Notes: generated by a model from the letters alone, not told the origin. A stretch of 64,000 nucleotides of DNA from Nocardioides luteus (GCF_015752315.1 NZ_JADOVJ010000001.1:1976501-2040500); one strand, 5' to 3'. Positions 9,415-17,387 are shown, numbered from the stretch's first letter. Numbers and translations: made by a program.

Positions 9415-10161
9415 ATGAAGTCGCATGACGAGCACGTGCACGCCGGACATGAGCACTCGATGCACGAGGGCCACGAAGGTCATGAGGGTCACGGAGACCA
9501 CTCCGGGCACTCGGCCCCTGACCATTCCGGGCACGGCGCCCACGGCGCCCATGGCGGGAGCGGCATCAACGCGATGGCCGCCAGCGCGACGCTGCACTGC
9601 CTCACCGGGTGCGCGATCGGCGAGATCGCCGGTCTGATGATCGGCACCGCGATCGGGCTGAGCACGGGCTGGACGATCGTCCTGGCCGTCGGTCTCGCGT
9701 TCGTCTTCGGCTACGCCCTCTCGACCCTCCCGCTGCTCAAGTCGGGTCTGGCCCTCGGCACCGCGCTCAGCGTCGTGCTCGCGGCCGACACGCTCTCGAT
9801 CGCGACCATGGAGCTGGTCGACAACCTGGTCATGGCGCTCATCCCGGGGGCCATGGAGGCCGGACTGGTCAACGTCGTGTTCTGGGTCGGGATGATGATC
9901 GCGCTCACGGTCGCCTTCGTCGCCGCGTTCCCGGTCAACCGTTACCTGTTGCAGCGGGGGAAGGGGCACGCGCTGACCCATGAGTACCACGGGGCGGCCC
10001 CGGTCCGGCAGGGTTTCCACCGCTACATCCCGGCGTTCTCGAGCGGCGCCCTCGCGGCGGCCATCTTCGCCTTCATGCTCGGCGGCCTCTCGGTCTCCAT
10101 CGCCGACGAGCTCGGCGCCGACCCGGCCCCCGCCGAGCAGATGGAGATGGAGGGCCACTGA
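9415..10161 (+). CDS. DUF4396 membrane protein with His-rich N-terminus
   Basis: A 248-residue protein. Residues 1-45 are a His/Gly-rich run ('GHEHSMHEGHEGHEGHGDHS' and more) that would bind transition metals. Then come 'TLHCLTGCAIGEIAGLMIGT', the DUF4396 signature with conserved cysteines in the first membrane helix, and four or five more helices. The last segment 'FAFMLGGLSVSIADE' precedes an acidic Met-containing tail. It follows the CsoR-like palindrome and has AAGGGAG before the ATG. Probably an inner-membrane metal transporter or chaperone partner (inference). The far upstream in-frame extension is not supported. Confidence 0.85.
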   Translation: MKSHDEHVHAGHEHSMHEGHEGHEGHGDHSGHSAPDHSGHGAHGAHGGSGINAMAASATLHCLTGCAIGEIAGLMIGTAIGLSTGWTIVLAVGLAFVFGYALSTLPLLKSGLALGTALSVVLAADTLSIATMELVDNLVMALIPGAMEAGLVNVVFWVGMMIALTVAFVAAFPVNRYLLQRGKGHALTHEYHGAAPVRQGFHRYIPAFSSGALAAAIFAFMLGGLSVSIADELGADPAPAEQMEMEGH

Positions 10162-10209
10162 GGGTCTGGCGACGGGCCCGGCGACGGGCTCGGCGACCCC
10201 GACACGCCC

Positions 10210-10238
10210 GAACAGGTGTTCACATCGAACGCTTGTTC
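10210..10238. promoter_or_regulatory. Two tandem LexA (SOS) boxes upstream of recA
   Basis: GAACAGGTGTTC (10210-10221) and GAACGCTTGTTC (10227-10238) each match the Gram-positive/actinobacterial consensus GAAC-N4-GTTC exactly, with centres 17 bp apart. They lie about 190 bases before the recA start. One box is usual for actinobacterial recA; two would allow cooperative LexA binding. The recA promoter probably overlaps or follows them. Confidence 0.85.
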
Positions 10239-10422
10239 GGGCTAGTGTGGGTGGTAGGTGGAGCGTGGTTCGTGCTTTGCGAGGGGTCGTGAAACACCGT
10301 GCCGGAGGGTCCCGTTCAGAAACTGTCGGTGGTCCCGTCTAGCGTCTGCCTTGATGACGACGAAGACACGTGGACAAGCGGCAGGCAGGGGCAAGAAATC
10401 TGCTCCTCAGGAAGGAAAGAAC

Positions 10423-11472
10423 ATGGCGGCAGGTGATCGCGAGAAGGCATTGGATGCCGCTCTCGCCAACATCGAAAGGCAGTTCGGCAAGGGCTCGGTC
10501 ATGCGGCTGGGCGACGAGACCCGGGCGCCCCTCGAGGTGATCCCGACCGGCTCGATCGCGCTCGACGTGGCGCTGGGCCTGGGTGGTCTGCCTCGCGGCC
10601 GGGTCGTGGAGATCTACGGTCCGGAGTCGTCGGGTAAGACGACGGTGGCCCTCCACTCGGTCGCCAGCGCCCAGCGCGCCGGTGGCATCGTGGCCTTCAT
10701 CGACGCCGAGCACGCCCTCGACCCGGAATACGCGAAGAACCTCGGCGTCGACACCGACGCCCTGCTGGTCTCCCAGCCCGACTCGGGTGAGCAGGCCCTG
10801 GAGATCGCCGACATGCTGATCCGCTCGGGCGCGCTCGACCTGATCGTCATCGACTCCGTCGCGGCGCTGGTGCCGCGGGCTGAGATCGAGGGCGAGATGG
10901 GCGACAGCCACGTCGGTCTGCAGGCGCGACTGATGAGCCAGGCGCTGCGGAAGATGACCTCGGCCCTGAACAACTCCGGCACGACGGCGATCTTCATCAA
11001 CCAGCTGCGCGAGAAGATCGGCGTGATGTTCGGCTCGCCCGAGACCACGACCGGTGGTCGCGCGCTGAAGTTCTACTCCTCGGTGCGACTCGACGTGCGC
11101 CGGATCGAGACGCTCAAGGACGGCACCGACATGGTCGGCAACCGCACCCGCGTCAAGGTCGTGAAGAACAAGGTGGCCCCGCCGTTCAAGCAGGCCGAGT
11201 TCGACATCATGTACGGGAAGGGCATCTCCCGCGAGGGCGGCCTGATCGACGTCGGTGTCGAGGCGGGCCTGGTCCGCAAGGCCGGCGCTTGGTACACCTA
11301 CGAGGGTGACCAGCTCGGCCAGGGCAAGGAGAACTCCCGCAACTTCCTCAAGGACAACCCCGACCTGGCCAACGAGCTGGAGAAGCGGATCCTGGAGAAG
11401 CTCGGTGTCGTTCCGACCGTCGAGGCAGAGGCCGCGCCCGCGGCCGAGCCTGCCGGTGTCGAGGACTTCTAG
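10423..11472 (+). CDS. recA: RecA recombinase
   Basis: A 349-residue RecA: '[10 protein letters not shown]', Walker A 'GPESSGKTT' (residues ~67-75), Walker B '[10 protein letters not shown]', the L2-preceding '[20 protein letters not shown]' block, and an acidic/Ala-rich C-terminal tail ending 'AGVEDF'. It binds single-stranded DNA, drives strand exchange and stimulates LexA self-cleavage. The start at 10423 has a strong GGAAGGAAAG ribosome site; an in-frame ATG at 10354 would add 23 residues not usual for RecA. No intein. recX follows 13 bases downstream. Confidence 0.98.
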   Translation: MAAGDREKALDAALANIERQFGKGSVMRLGDETRAPLEVIPTGSIALDVALGLGGLPRGRVVEIYGPESSGKTTVALHSVASAQRAGGIVAFIDAEHALDPEYAKNLGVDTDALLVSQPDSGEQALEIADMLIRSGALDLIVIDSVAALVPRAEIEGEMGDSHVGLQARLMSQALRKMTSALNNSGTTAIFINQLREKIGVMFGSPETTTGGRALKFYSSVRLDVRRIETLKDGTDMVGNRTRVKVVKNKVAPPFKQAEFDIMYGKGISREGGLIDVGVEAGLVRKAGAWYTYEGDQLGQGKENSRNFLKDNPDLANELEKRILEKLGVVPTVEAEAAPAAEPAGVEDF

Positions 11473-11485
11473 GTCCCTTTGATCC

Positions 11486-12229
11486 GTGGCTTCGTCCAAG
11501 CGTGACCGCTCGTCCACCCAGGACCCCTGGGTGGACGAGCGACCCGCGCCCGACTGGCTGGGGGACGTCTCCCTCGGTGTCGAGGCCTGGGCAGGCAAGG
11601 TCGACCCCACTCCGTCGGACGACCCGTCGGGCGTTGGATCGAGCCTGTCGAGATCACCAACACGGTCCCACCGACGCCAGAGCCGCCCCGCGGACCCCGC
11701 AGACCCCAAGAACGATCCCGAGCCCGACCACGAGGCGATCGCCCGCAAGATCCTCCTCGACGCCCTGACGGGCCAGGCGCGCAGCCGCAAGGAGCTCGCC
11801 GACAAGCTCGAGAAGAAGGAGGTCCCGGCCGCCCTCGCGACGCGGCTGCTGGACCGCTTCGAAGAGGTCGGCCTGATCGACGACGAGGCCTTCGCCAAGG
11901 CCTGGATCGCCAGCCGGCAGCCCGGAAAGGGTCTGGCGCGCCGAGCCCTCGCCCAGGAGCTCCGCCGCAAGGGGATCGACGACGACGTCGCCCGTGAGGC
12001 GCTCGACGAGATCGACCCGGATGACGAGCGTGAGGCCGGCCGGCGGATGGTCCGGCGCAAGCTGCGCTCGCTCGAGCGCTTCGACGACCAGACCAAGACC
12101 CGGCGTCTGGTCGGGATGCTCGCCCGCAAGGGATACGGCGCCGGTGTGGCCTACGGCATCGTCCGCGAGGAGCTCGCCCTTGCCGATGAAGATGACCCTG
12201 GTGGTCTCGTGTCAGAATCCGATCTGTGA
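11486..12229 (+). CDS. recX: RecX regulatory protein with extended N-terminus
   Basis: A 247-residue protein whose last ~160 residues are RecX three-helix repeats: 'ILLDALTGQARSRKELADKL', 'GLIDDEAFAKAWIASRQPGK', 'GLARRALAQELRRKGIDDDV', 'RRLVGMLARKGYGAGVAYGI'. RecX binds the RecA filament and inhibits its activity. The first ~85 residues are low-complexity and acidic/Pro-rich; part (~residues 50-60) is encoded by a copy of the local GATCGAGCCTGTCGAGATC repeat, so a repeat has been absorbed into the reading frame. The gene lies directly after recA and its TGA overlaps the next gene's GTG by four bases. Confidence 0.92.
   Translation: MASSKRDRSSTQDPWVDERPAPDWLGDVSLGVEAWAGKVDPTPSDDPSGVGSSLSRSPTRSHRRQSRPADPADPKNDPEPDHEAIARKILLDALTGQARSRKELADKLEKKEVPAALATRLLDRFEEVGLIDDEAFAKAWIASRQPGKGLARRALAQELRRKGIDDDVAREALDEIDPDDEREAGRRMVRRKLRSLERFDDQTKTRRLVGMLARKGYGAGVAYGIVREELALADEDDPGGLVSESDL
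11634..11666 (+). repeat. Repeat copy within the recX coding region
   Basis: GGATCGAGCCTGTCGAGATC followed by ACCAACACGGT is a diverged copy of the repeat seen at 7449 and of the arms at 15530-15645. Here it stays in frame and codes for 'GSSLSRSPTRS' in the unconserved N-terminal extension of RecX. Confidence 0.6.
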
Positions 12230-12726
12230 GTGAGCAGCAAGAGCGCGAGATCCTGACCTACGAACTCTTCGGCACCGCGGTGCGCGAGATCGCCCAGAAG
12301 GTCGTCGACAGCGGCTACGAGCCCGACATCGTGCTCTCCATCGCCCGCGGTGGCCTGGCCCTCGGGATGGGCCTGGGCTACGCCCTCGACGTGAAGAACC
12401 TGTCCGCCGTCAACGTGGAGTTCTACACCGGCGTCAACGAGCGTCTCGACGTCCCGATCATGCTGCCGCCCACTCCGGCCGCGGTCGACCTGACCGGCAT
12501 GAAGGTGCTCATCGCCGACGACGTCGCCGACACCGGCAAGACCCTGGAGATCGTGCACGACTTCTGCGAGGGCCACGTGGCCGAGGCCCGCACCGCGGTG
12601 ATCTTCGAGAAGCCGTGGACGGTGATCAACGCCGACTACGTCTACAAGAAGACCGATCGCTGGATCGACTTCCCGTGGTCCTCCCAGCCGCCGCTCGTCG
12701 ACCGCCGTGGCGGCAAGGCCCACTGA
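12226..12726 (+). CDS. Phosphoribosyltransferase-domain protein
   Basis: A 166-residue type I PRTase fold. The PRPP-binding motif 'VLIADDVADTGKTLEI' (residues ~104-119) and the early 'PDIVLSIARGGLALGMGLGY' strand-loop are clear. It resembles xanthine/hypoxanthine-type PRTases and the Gcd10-like actinobacterial PRTases, but I cannot name the base or other acceptor. The C-terminal 'WIDFPWSSQPPLVDRRGG' resembles the hood of xanthine PRTases. GTG at 12226 overlaps the recX stop (GTGA), so it is co-expressed with recA-recX, an arrangement whose meaning is not clear. Confidence 0.85.
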   Translation: MSEQQEREILTYELFGTAVREIAQKVVDSGYEPDIVLSIARGGLALGMGLGYALDVKNLSAVNVEFYTGVNERLDVPIMLPPTPAAVDLTGMKVLIADDVADTGKTLEIVHDFCEGHVAEARTAVIFEKPWTVINADYVYKKTDRWIDFPWSSQPPLVDRRGGKAH

Positions 12727-12749
12727 CCCCTCGGCGCTAGCCTGAGGTC

Positions 12750-13445
12750 ATGTTCACACCGGTCGCCGTCCACACCGGGACACAGCGTCTCGGTGGTGTG
12801 ACGCGCCCGGGGGAGAGCTGGGCATCGGCGGCGACGAGGATCGCCGGGCGGCCTGCGTACGCGGTGGACCTCTCGGGCGAGGTGAAGGAGTTCTCCTCCG
12901 ACCCGATGCCGGTGGTGGCGCTGCGGCCGATGACCCGCGGCGACCTCCCGCACCTGGTCCGCTGGCTCAACGCGGAGCACGTGCACCGGTGGTACTCCGT
13001 CGACGGTGAGCCCACGCCCGAGTGGGTGGCCGAGAACTACGGGCCCGACATCGACGGCAAGACGCCGGTGACCTTCTGGGTGATCGAGGTCAACGGGCGC
13101 TCGGTCGGCTTCTGCCAGGACTACCGGATCAGCGACGAGCCCGACTACGCCCTGCTCACGCCCGACCCGGACGCGATCGGCTTCGACTACGCGATCGGGG
13201 AGCCGGCCTTCGTCGGCCGTGGCATCGGGCCGCGGATGGCCTGGGTCTGGCTCACCACGATCCCGCGCCGCTATCCCGGCGCGACGGCCTGCTTCGCCGC
13301 CCCCGACCACCGCAACGCCGCCTCCTTGCGGATGCTCGACAAGGTGGGCTTCGAGCAGGGCACCTGGTTCGACGAGCCGCAACCCGACGGCTCGACGACC
13401 ACGATGGTCGGCTGCTCGCTGGATCTTCGGCGCGTACTCGGGTGA
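12750..13445 (+). CDS. GNAT acetyltransferase, AAC(6')/siderophore-type (Acetyltransf_8-like)
   Basis: A 231-residue protein. The GNAT core starts near residue 53: 'VALRPMTRGDLPHLVRWLNA', 'VHRWYSVDGEPTPEWVAENY', 'GFDYAIGEPAFVGRGIGPRM' (the acetyl-CoA loop, G-R-G-I-G) and 'HRNAASLRMLDKVGFEQG'. It resembles aminoglycoside 6'-N-acetyltransferases and IucB-type enzymes. The first 50 residues are not part of the family, so the true start could be GTG or ATG nearer residue 52; ATG at 12750 has TGAGG upstream. Resistance activity cannot be claimed from sequence. Confidence 0.8.
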   Translation: MFTPVAVHTGTQRLGGVTRPGESWASAATRIAGRPAYAVDLSGEVKEFSSDPMPVVALRPMTRGDLPHLVRWLNAEHVHRWYSVDGEPTPEWVAENYGPDIDGKTPVTFWVIEVNGRSVGFCQDYRISDEPDYALLTPDPDAIGFDYAIGEPAFVGRGIGPRMAWVWLTTIPRRYPGATACFAAPDHRNAASLRMLDKVGFEQGTWFDEPQPDGSTTTMVGCSLDLRRVLG

Positions 13446-13485
13446 GCCGCTCCGCTCGCCCCCGTCGCGGGCCTATCGTCAGGGC

Positions 13486-14328
13486 ATGAGCCTTCTCGAC
13501 GAGCTGCGGCTGCCGGCCGGACCGGTGGACCTGCGGAAGTACGACACCAACTCCGCGCCCGGCGTCGGCGCCGACAAGGAGACCGGCAAGCAGGTGCTCG
13601 CCGAGCTCGGCCCGACGCTGATCGAGCTGCAGACCAAGCTGTTCGCCTCCAGGGAGAGCGACACCCCGAAGCGGGTGCTGCTCGTCCTGCAGGGGATGGA
13701 CACCTCCGGCAAGGGTGGGGTGCTGAAACACACCGTCGGGTTGGTCGACCCGGTCGGCGTGAAGATCACCAGCTTCAAGGCGCCGACCGAGGAGGAACGG
13801 GCCCAGGACTTCCTGTGGCGGATCGAGAAGGCGGTGCCAGGGCCCGGCTACCTCGGTGTCTTCGACCGCTCCCACTACGAGGACGTGCTGATCGGACGTG
13901 TCCGCGGTCTCGCCGCCCCCGAAGAGATCGAGCGGCGCTACGCCGCGATCAACGACTTCGAGCAGCGGCTGGCCGACGACGGCACCGTCATCCTCAAGTG
14001 CATGCTGCACATCTCGCCGAAGGAGCAGAAGAAGCGGCTGCTGGCGCGGCTCGAGGACCCGACGAAGCACTGGAAGTACAGCCCCGGCGACGTCGACGAG
14101 CGCCAGCTGTGGGACAGCTACCAGGAGGCGTACGAGATTGCGCTGGAGCGCACCAACACCGAGTACGCTCCGTGGTACCTCGTGCCGAGCGACAAGAAGT
14201 GGTATCGCAACCTGGCCATCGGCGAGCTGCTCCTGGAGACCCTGGACCGGCTCGATCTCGACTGGCCCGCGCCCAGCTTCGACATCGCCGAGGAGAAGAG
14301 ACGACTGGAAGAGGACACCATCTCGTGA
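13486..14328 (+). CDS. Polyphosphate kinase 2 family protein
   Basis: A 280-residue single-domain PPK2. Walker A 'VLQGMDTSGKGGVLKHTVG' (residues ~66-84), Walker B/lid 'YLGVFDRSHYEDVLIGRV' (~124-141), lid 'PTKHWKYSPGDVDERQLWDS' and the tail 'APWYLVPSDKKWYRNLAIGE' are complete. PPK2 enzymes move phosphate between polyphosphate and nucleotides, mostly making NDP or NTP from polyphosphate; class II/III versus I cannot be set without alignment. Its TGA overlaps the next gene's GTG, making an operon with the HipA-like kinase and DUF3037 genes. Confidence 0.9.
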   Translation: MSLLDELRLPAGPVDLRKYDTNSAPGVGADKETGKQVLAELGPTLIELQTKLFASRESDTPKRVLLVLQGMDTSGKGGVLKHTVGLVDPVGVKITSFKAPTEEERAQDFLWRIEKAVPGPGYLGVFDRSHYEDVLIGRVRGLAAPEEIERRYAAINDFEQRLADDGTVILKCMLHISPKEQKKRLLARLEDPTKHWKYSPGDVDERQLWDSYQEAYEIALERTNTEYAPWYLVPSDKKWYRNLAIGELLLETLDRLDLDWPAPSFDIAEEKRRLEEDTIS

Positions 14329-15107
14329 GTCTGGAGACGGTGCGGGTGACGCGGTATGTCACCCCGCTCCGGGAGGGCGGCAGCCTGCCCGGGATCGTGG
14401 AGGCCGATGACCTCGGCACCTATGTCTGCAAGTTCCGTGGCGCCGGGCAGGGGCTTCGGGTGCTGGTCGCGGAGGTGATCGTCACCGGCCTGTGCCGGGC
14501 GCTCGACATCCCGACCCCGGAACAGGTCGTGCTCGACCTCGATCCCGAGATCGCGCGCTACGAGGCCGACGAGGAGGTCCAGGACCTCCTCAACGTGAGC
14601 GCCGGCCTCAACCTCGGCATCGACTTCCTGGCGGGTGCGTTCGGCTACGACGCCGCCTACGCGCCCGAGCCGGCGCTGGCGGGGCGGATCCTGTGGATGG
14701 ATGCGCTGATCGCCAACGTCGACCGCTCCTGGCGCAACCCCAACATGCTGCTGTGGAACGGTGCGCTCTACGTCATCGACCACGGCGCCTCGCTCTACTT
14801 CCACCACGTCTGGCCCGGCGGGGGCGGCGACCCGGCACGCTACGCGGCGCAGGCCTTCGACACCTCGGAGCACATCCTGCGCGCCTTCGGCGCCGAGGCG
14901 CTCGCCCAGAACGACGACCTCGCCGCTCGCCTCGACGATGCGGTGCTGGAGAAGGTGCTCGCCGACGTACCCGACGAGTGGCTCGAGCCCGTCCCCGGCT
15001 ACGACACCCCGGAGTCGCTGCGCGAGCGCTACGTCGCGTTCCTGCGTGCCCGCCTCGACGGCGGGCGGCCCTGGCTGCCCGCGGCCGAGCCCGCCCAGGG
15101 GGCGTGA
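14325..15107 (+). CDS. HipA-like kinase-fold protein
   Basis: 260 residues. 'RYVTPLREGGSLPGIVEADD', 'YVCKFRGAGQGLRVLVAEVI' (the Lys could be the ATP-anchoring residue) and 'ILWMDALIANVDRSWRNPNM' with 'YVIDHGASLYFHH' give the catalytic N-D-R...N plus D-H-G arrangement of HipA/PI3K-like kinases. It is shorter than HipA (about 440 residues) and lacks the HipA N-terminal subdomain. GTG at 14325 overlaps the ppk2 stop, and its own TGA overlaps the DUF3037 ATG by one base. HipA relatives phosphorylate tRNA synthetases in toxin-antitoxin pairs; whether this one does is unknown. Confidence 0.8.
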   Translation: MSLETVRVTRYVTPLREGGSLPGIVEADDLGTYVCKFRGAGQGLRVLVAEVIVTGLCRALDIPTPEQVVLDLDPEIARYEADEEVQDLLNVSAGLNLGIDFLAGAFGYDAAYAPEPALAGRILWMDALIANVDRSWRNPNMLLWNGALYVIDHGASLYFHHVWPGGGGDPARYAAQAFDTSEHILRAFGAEALAQNDDLAARLDDAVLEKVLADVPDEWLEPVPGYDTPESLRERYVAFLRARLDGGRPWLPAAEPAQGA

Positions 15108-15517
15108 TGGACGCCTACCAGTACGTCGTGCTCCGCTGCGTACCCCGGCCCGAGCGTGAGGAGTTCCTCAACGTCGGCGTCGTCCTCTACTGCCCCGAGC
15201 AGAAGTTCCTCGCCGCCCGCTGGACGCTCGACGAGCAGCGCCTCGCCACCTTCGCCCCGCGTCTCGACCTCTCCCTGGTCCGGGCGGCCCTGGAGTCGGT
15301 CGACCTGATCTGCGCCGGCGCGGCCCACGCCGGCTTCGGCGCGGGCGTCCGGGCCACGGCGTACGGAAACCGGGCGCTCTCCGACAACGAGTCGGCCCGC
15401 TTCGGCCTCCTCAAGGCCCCGAAGAGCACCGTCCTGCAGCCCGGACCCGTCCACGGCGGCGTGACCACCGACGCCGCCGCCGAGCTCGACCGCATCTTCG
15501 CCCACCAGATCGCCTGA
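15107..15517 (+). CDS. DUF3037 protein
   Basis: A 136-residue soluble protein beginning MDAYQYVVLRCVPRPEREEF, then 'LNVGVVLYCPEQKFLAARW'. This is the DUF3037 family, which commonly sits next to a HipA-like kinase gene as here; function unknown. The start shares a base with the upstream stop (TGATG), so tight stoichiometry with the kinase is likely. Later conserved parts are 'GLLKAPKSTVLQPGPVHGGV' and 'LDRIFAHQI'. It is followed by a large fold-back repeat. Confidence 0.85.
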   Translation: MDAYQYVVLRCVPRPEREEFLNVGVVLYCPEQKFLAARWTLDEQRLATFAPRLDLSLVRAALESVDLICAGAAHAGFGAGVRATAYGNRALSDNESARFGLLKAPKSTVLQPGPVHGGVTTDAAAELDRIFAHQIA

Positions 15518-15529
15518 CAGCCGACCCTC

Positions 15530-15645
15530 TGGTCGAGCCGCCGGAGCCGCTGGGCGGAGGCGTGTCGAGACCAACACAGTTCCTATCGAGCGCCGAGAGG
15601 ACCGTGTTGGTCTCGACACGCTCGCTGGCGCTCGCGGCTCGACCA
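15530..15645. repeat. Large fold-back intergenic repeat (REP-like)
   Basis: TGGTCGAGCCG at 15530 and CGGCTCGACCA near 15634 are the outer arms. The inner arms CGTGTCGAGACCAACAC (15561-15577) and GTGTTGGTCTCGACACG (15604-15620) pair perfectly over 17 bp. Related fragments lie inside the MFS gene (7449) and recX (11634). It separates DUF3037 from the convergent chelatase gene and could also end transcription. Sequences of this GGTCGAG...CTCGACC style are common intergenic repeats in Nocardioides-like genomes (from memory). Confidence 0.75.
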
Positions 15646-15656
15646 GCGGTGGCGGA

Positions 15657-16400
15657 TCAGACGGGGACGAGCTCCACGGCGCCGACGGCGTAGCGGGCCA
15701 GGATGGTGCGGGCCACCTCGGGGTGGGCGCCCATCGGGTCGCTGACCGCGACGGCGCCGGCCTCGAGGGCGAGCTCCTTGGCCCGGTCGGGCAGCTGCCC
15801 GGGAGCCAGGAAGAGCATGCCGACGGCGATGTGGCGGCGGCCCTCGGCGCGGAAGGCGCGGACGGCCTCGCCGGTCGCGGGCGGAGCGGCCGAGGCGTAC
15901 GCAGCCACGACCGGCAGCTTGTGGTGGGCACCCCAGATCCGGGCCAGCCGGGCCACGGACTGGTTGGCCAGCGAGTCCGAGGAGCCGGCGGCGGCCAGGA
16001 CGAGGGCGTCGAGCTCGCGCACCCGGGCGGCCTTCAGCGACTCCCGCAGGCGCTCGTCGAGCACCTGCAGGAAGACGCTCTCGAGGCCGAGGATGGCGCT
16101 GGTGTGGATCCGCAGGCCGGAGTGGCGGGCGGTGGCCTCGGCGATGACCGAGGGTACGTCGACGCGGGCGTGGAACGCCTCGGTCAGCAGCAGCGGCACG
16201 ACGACGATCTCGTCGTGGCCGGCCTTGACCAGCTTGTCGATGACGGCCTGGAAACGCGGCCGGGAGTGGTCGAGGAAGGCGGCTTCGATGCGGAGGTCGG
16301 GGCGCAGGGCGCGTACCTCGGCCACGAGGGCGTTGATGGTCGCGGCGGACTGCGGATCGCGGCTGCCGTGAGCCAGGGCTACCAGAGCGGGAGCTGCCAT
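15657..16400 (-). CDS. Sirohydrochlorin chelatase (SirB/CbiX family)
   Basis: A 247-residue protein with two similar halves, the long CbiX form. 'ALVALAHGSRDPQSAATINA' carries the N-terminal His ligand and 'VVVPLLLTEAFHARVDVPSV' the second; the repeat half has 'VAVGMLFLAPGQLPD'-type strands. It inserts Fe2+ into sirohydrochlorin to make siroheme, the cofactor of the sulfite reductase encoded 1 kb upstream on the same strand. ATG at 16400 has AAGGA nine bases upstream; an ATG three codons earlier (16409) is also possible. Co-location supports the siroheme rather than a cobalamin role. Confidence 0.9.
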   Translation of the reverse strand: MAAPALVALAHGSRDPQSAATINALVAEVRALRPDLRIEAAFLDHSRPRFQAVIDKLVKAGHDEIVVVPLLLTEAFHARVDVPSVIAEATARHSGLRIHTSAILGLESVFLQVLDERLRESLKAARVRELDALVLAAAGSSDSLANQSVARLARIWGAHHKLPVVAAYASAAPPATGEAVRAFRAEGRRHIAVGMLFLAPGQLPDRAKELALEAGAVAVSDPMGAHPEVARTILARYAVGAVELVPV

Positions 16401-16476
16401 TGTCTTCATCCTTCGGGTGTTGCGGGGAACGTCGGAAAGTCTGTGTCTGTTCGCGCCCTTCGGGCGGCGCGGCCGG

Positions 16477-17220
16477 TCAGGCGTGGATACCGCACTCGGT
16501 CTTGCCGGTGCCGGCCCATCGCCCGCTGCGCGGGTCCTCGCCGGGAGCGACCCGGCGGGTGCACGGCGCGCAGCCGATCGAGGGATACCCGTCATAGACG
16601 AGCGGGTTCACGAGCACTCCGTTGTCCTCGATGTATCGCTCGACCTGCTCGTCGGACCATCGCGCCATCGGCGAGACCTTGACCTTCTGGCGCTTGGCGT
16701 CCCAGCCGATGACCGGGGCGATGACCCGGTTCTTCGTCTCCGCGCGGCGCAGGCCGGTGGCCCAGGCGTCGTAGGAGGCGAGCGAGTCGGCCAGCGGCTT
16801 GACCTTGCGCAGTGCGCAGCACAGGTCGGGGTCGGTCCGGTAGAGGTCCTTGCCGTACTCCGCGTCCTGCTCCGCGACGCTCTGCACCGGGGTGATCGTC
16901 AACAGGTTGACCGGCATCGTCGCCGCGACCGCGTCGCGGGTGCCGATCGTCTCGATGAAGTGGTAGCCGGTGTCGAGGAAGACCACGTCGATCCCGGGCA
17001 CGACCTTCGAGGCGAGGTGCGCCAGGACCGCGTCACCCATCGAGGACGTGATCGCGAACCGCTCGCCGAAGGTGGCGGCGGCCCACTCGATGATCGTCTC
17101 GGCCGGGGCGAGCTCGAGCTCGGCTCCCCAGTGGGAGACGATCTCGCGCAGCTCCTCGGGCGTACGTCCCTCGGTGTCGACCGCGCGGTTGGCCCGGGCG
17201 GCTGCTGTGCTGACGCTCAT
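16477..17220 (-). CDS. cysH: Adenylylsulfate/phosphoadenylylsulfate reductase (iron-sulfur type)
   Basis: 247 residues. PP-loop-like fold with 'FAITSSMGDAVLAHL', 'VFLDTGYHFIETIGTRDAV' and C-terminal 'ECGIH', whose Cys is the thioredoxin-coupled nucleophile. 'DLCCALRKVKPL' plus 'SIGCAPCTRRV' give the CC...CxxC ligands of a [4Fe-4S] cluster, typical of APS-using assimilatory reductases in actinobacteria, so APS is the likely substrate. It reduces activated sulfate to sulfite for the sulfite reductase next door. The start overlaps the zinc-ribbon protein stop (ATGA). Confidence 0.93.
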   Translation of the reverse strand: MSVSTAAARANRAVDTEGRTPEELREIVSHWGAELELAPAETIIEWAAATFGERFAITSSMGDAVLAHLASKVVPGIDVVFLDTGYHFIETIGTRDAVAATMPVNLLTITPVQSVAEQDAEYGKDLYRTDPDLCCALRKVKPLADSLASYDAWATGLRRAETKNRVIAPVIGWDAKRQKVKVSPMARWSDEQVERYIEDNGVLVNPLVYDGYPSIGCAPCTRRVAPGEDPRSGRWAGTGKTECGIHA

Positions 17221-17387
17221 GCTTGCGCCTCCTTCGTGACGGTCCGAGAGATCTGTCCCAACGACTTCAGCTGGAAGGCCCGCAGGCAGGCGCGGCACTC
17301 CCAGGACCCGTGCGTCGCCTCGTGCGGCCACAGGTCGGTCTCCCCGCAGAACGGGCAGTGGAACGGGGTGCCGGCGCGCTCGCTCAT
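17217..17387 (-). CDS. Small zinc-ribbon protein between sulfite reductase and cysH
   Basis: A 56-residue frame beginning MSERAGTPFHCPFCGETDLW, with a second pair in 'SWECRACLRAFQLKS'. The CPFC...CRAC arrangement is a zinc or iron-binding ribbon. It overlaps the sulfite reductase stop by four bases at its start and the cysH ATG by three bases at its end, so all three are one translational unit. I know of similar short Cys-rich genes in this position in other actinobacteria; function is not established. It may assist metallocentre or electron delivery (inference). Confidence 0.8.
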   Translation of the reverse strand: MSERAGTPFHCPFCGETDLWPHEATHGSWECRACLRAFQLKSLGQISRTVTKEAQA

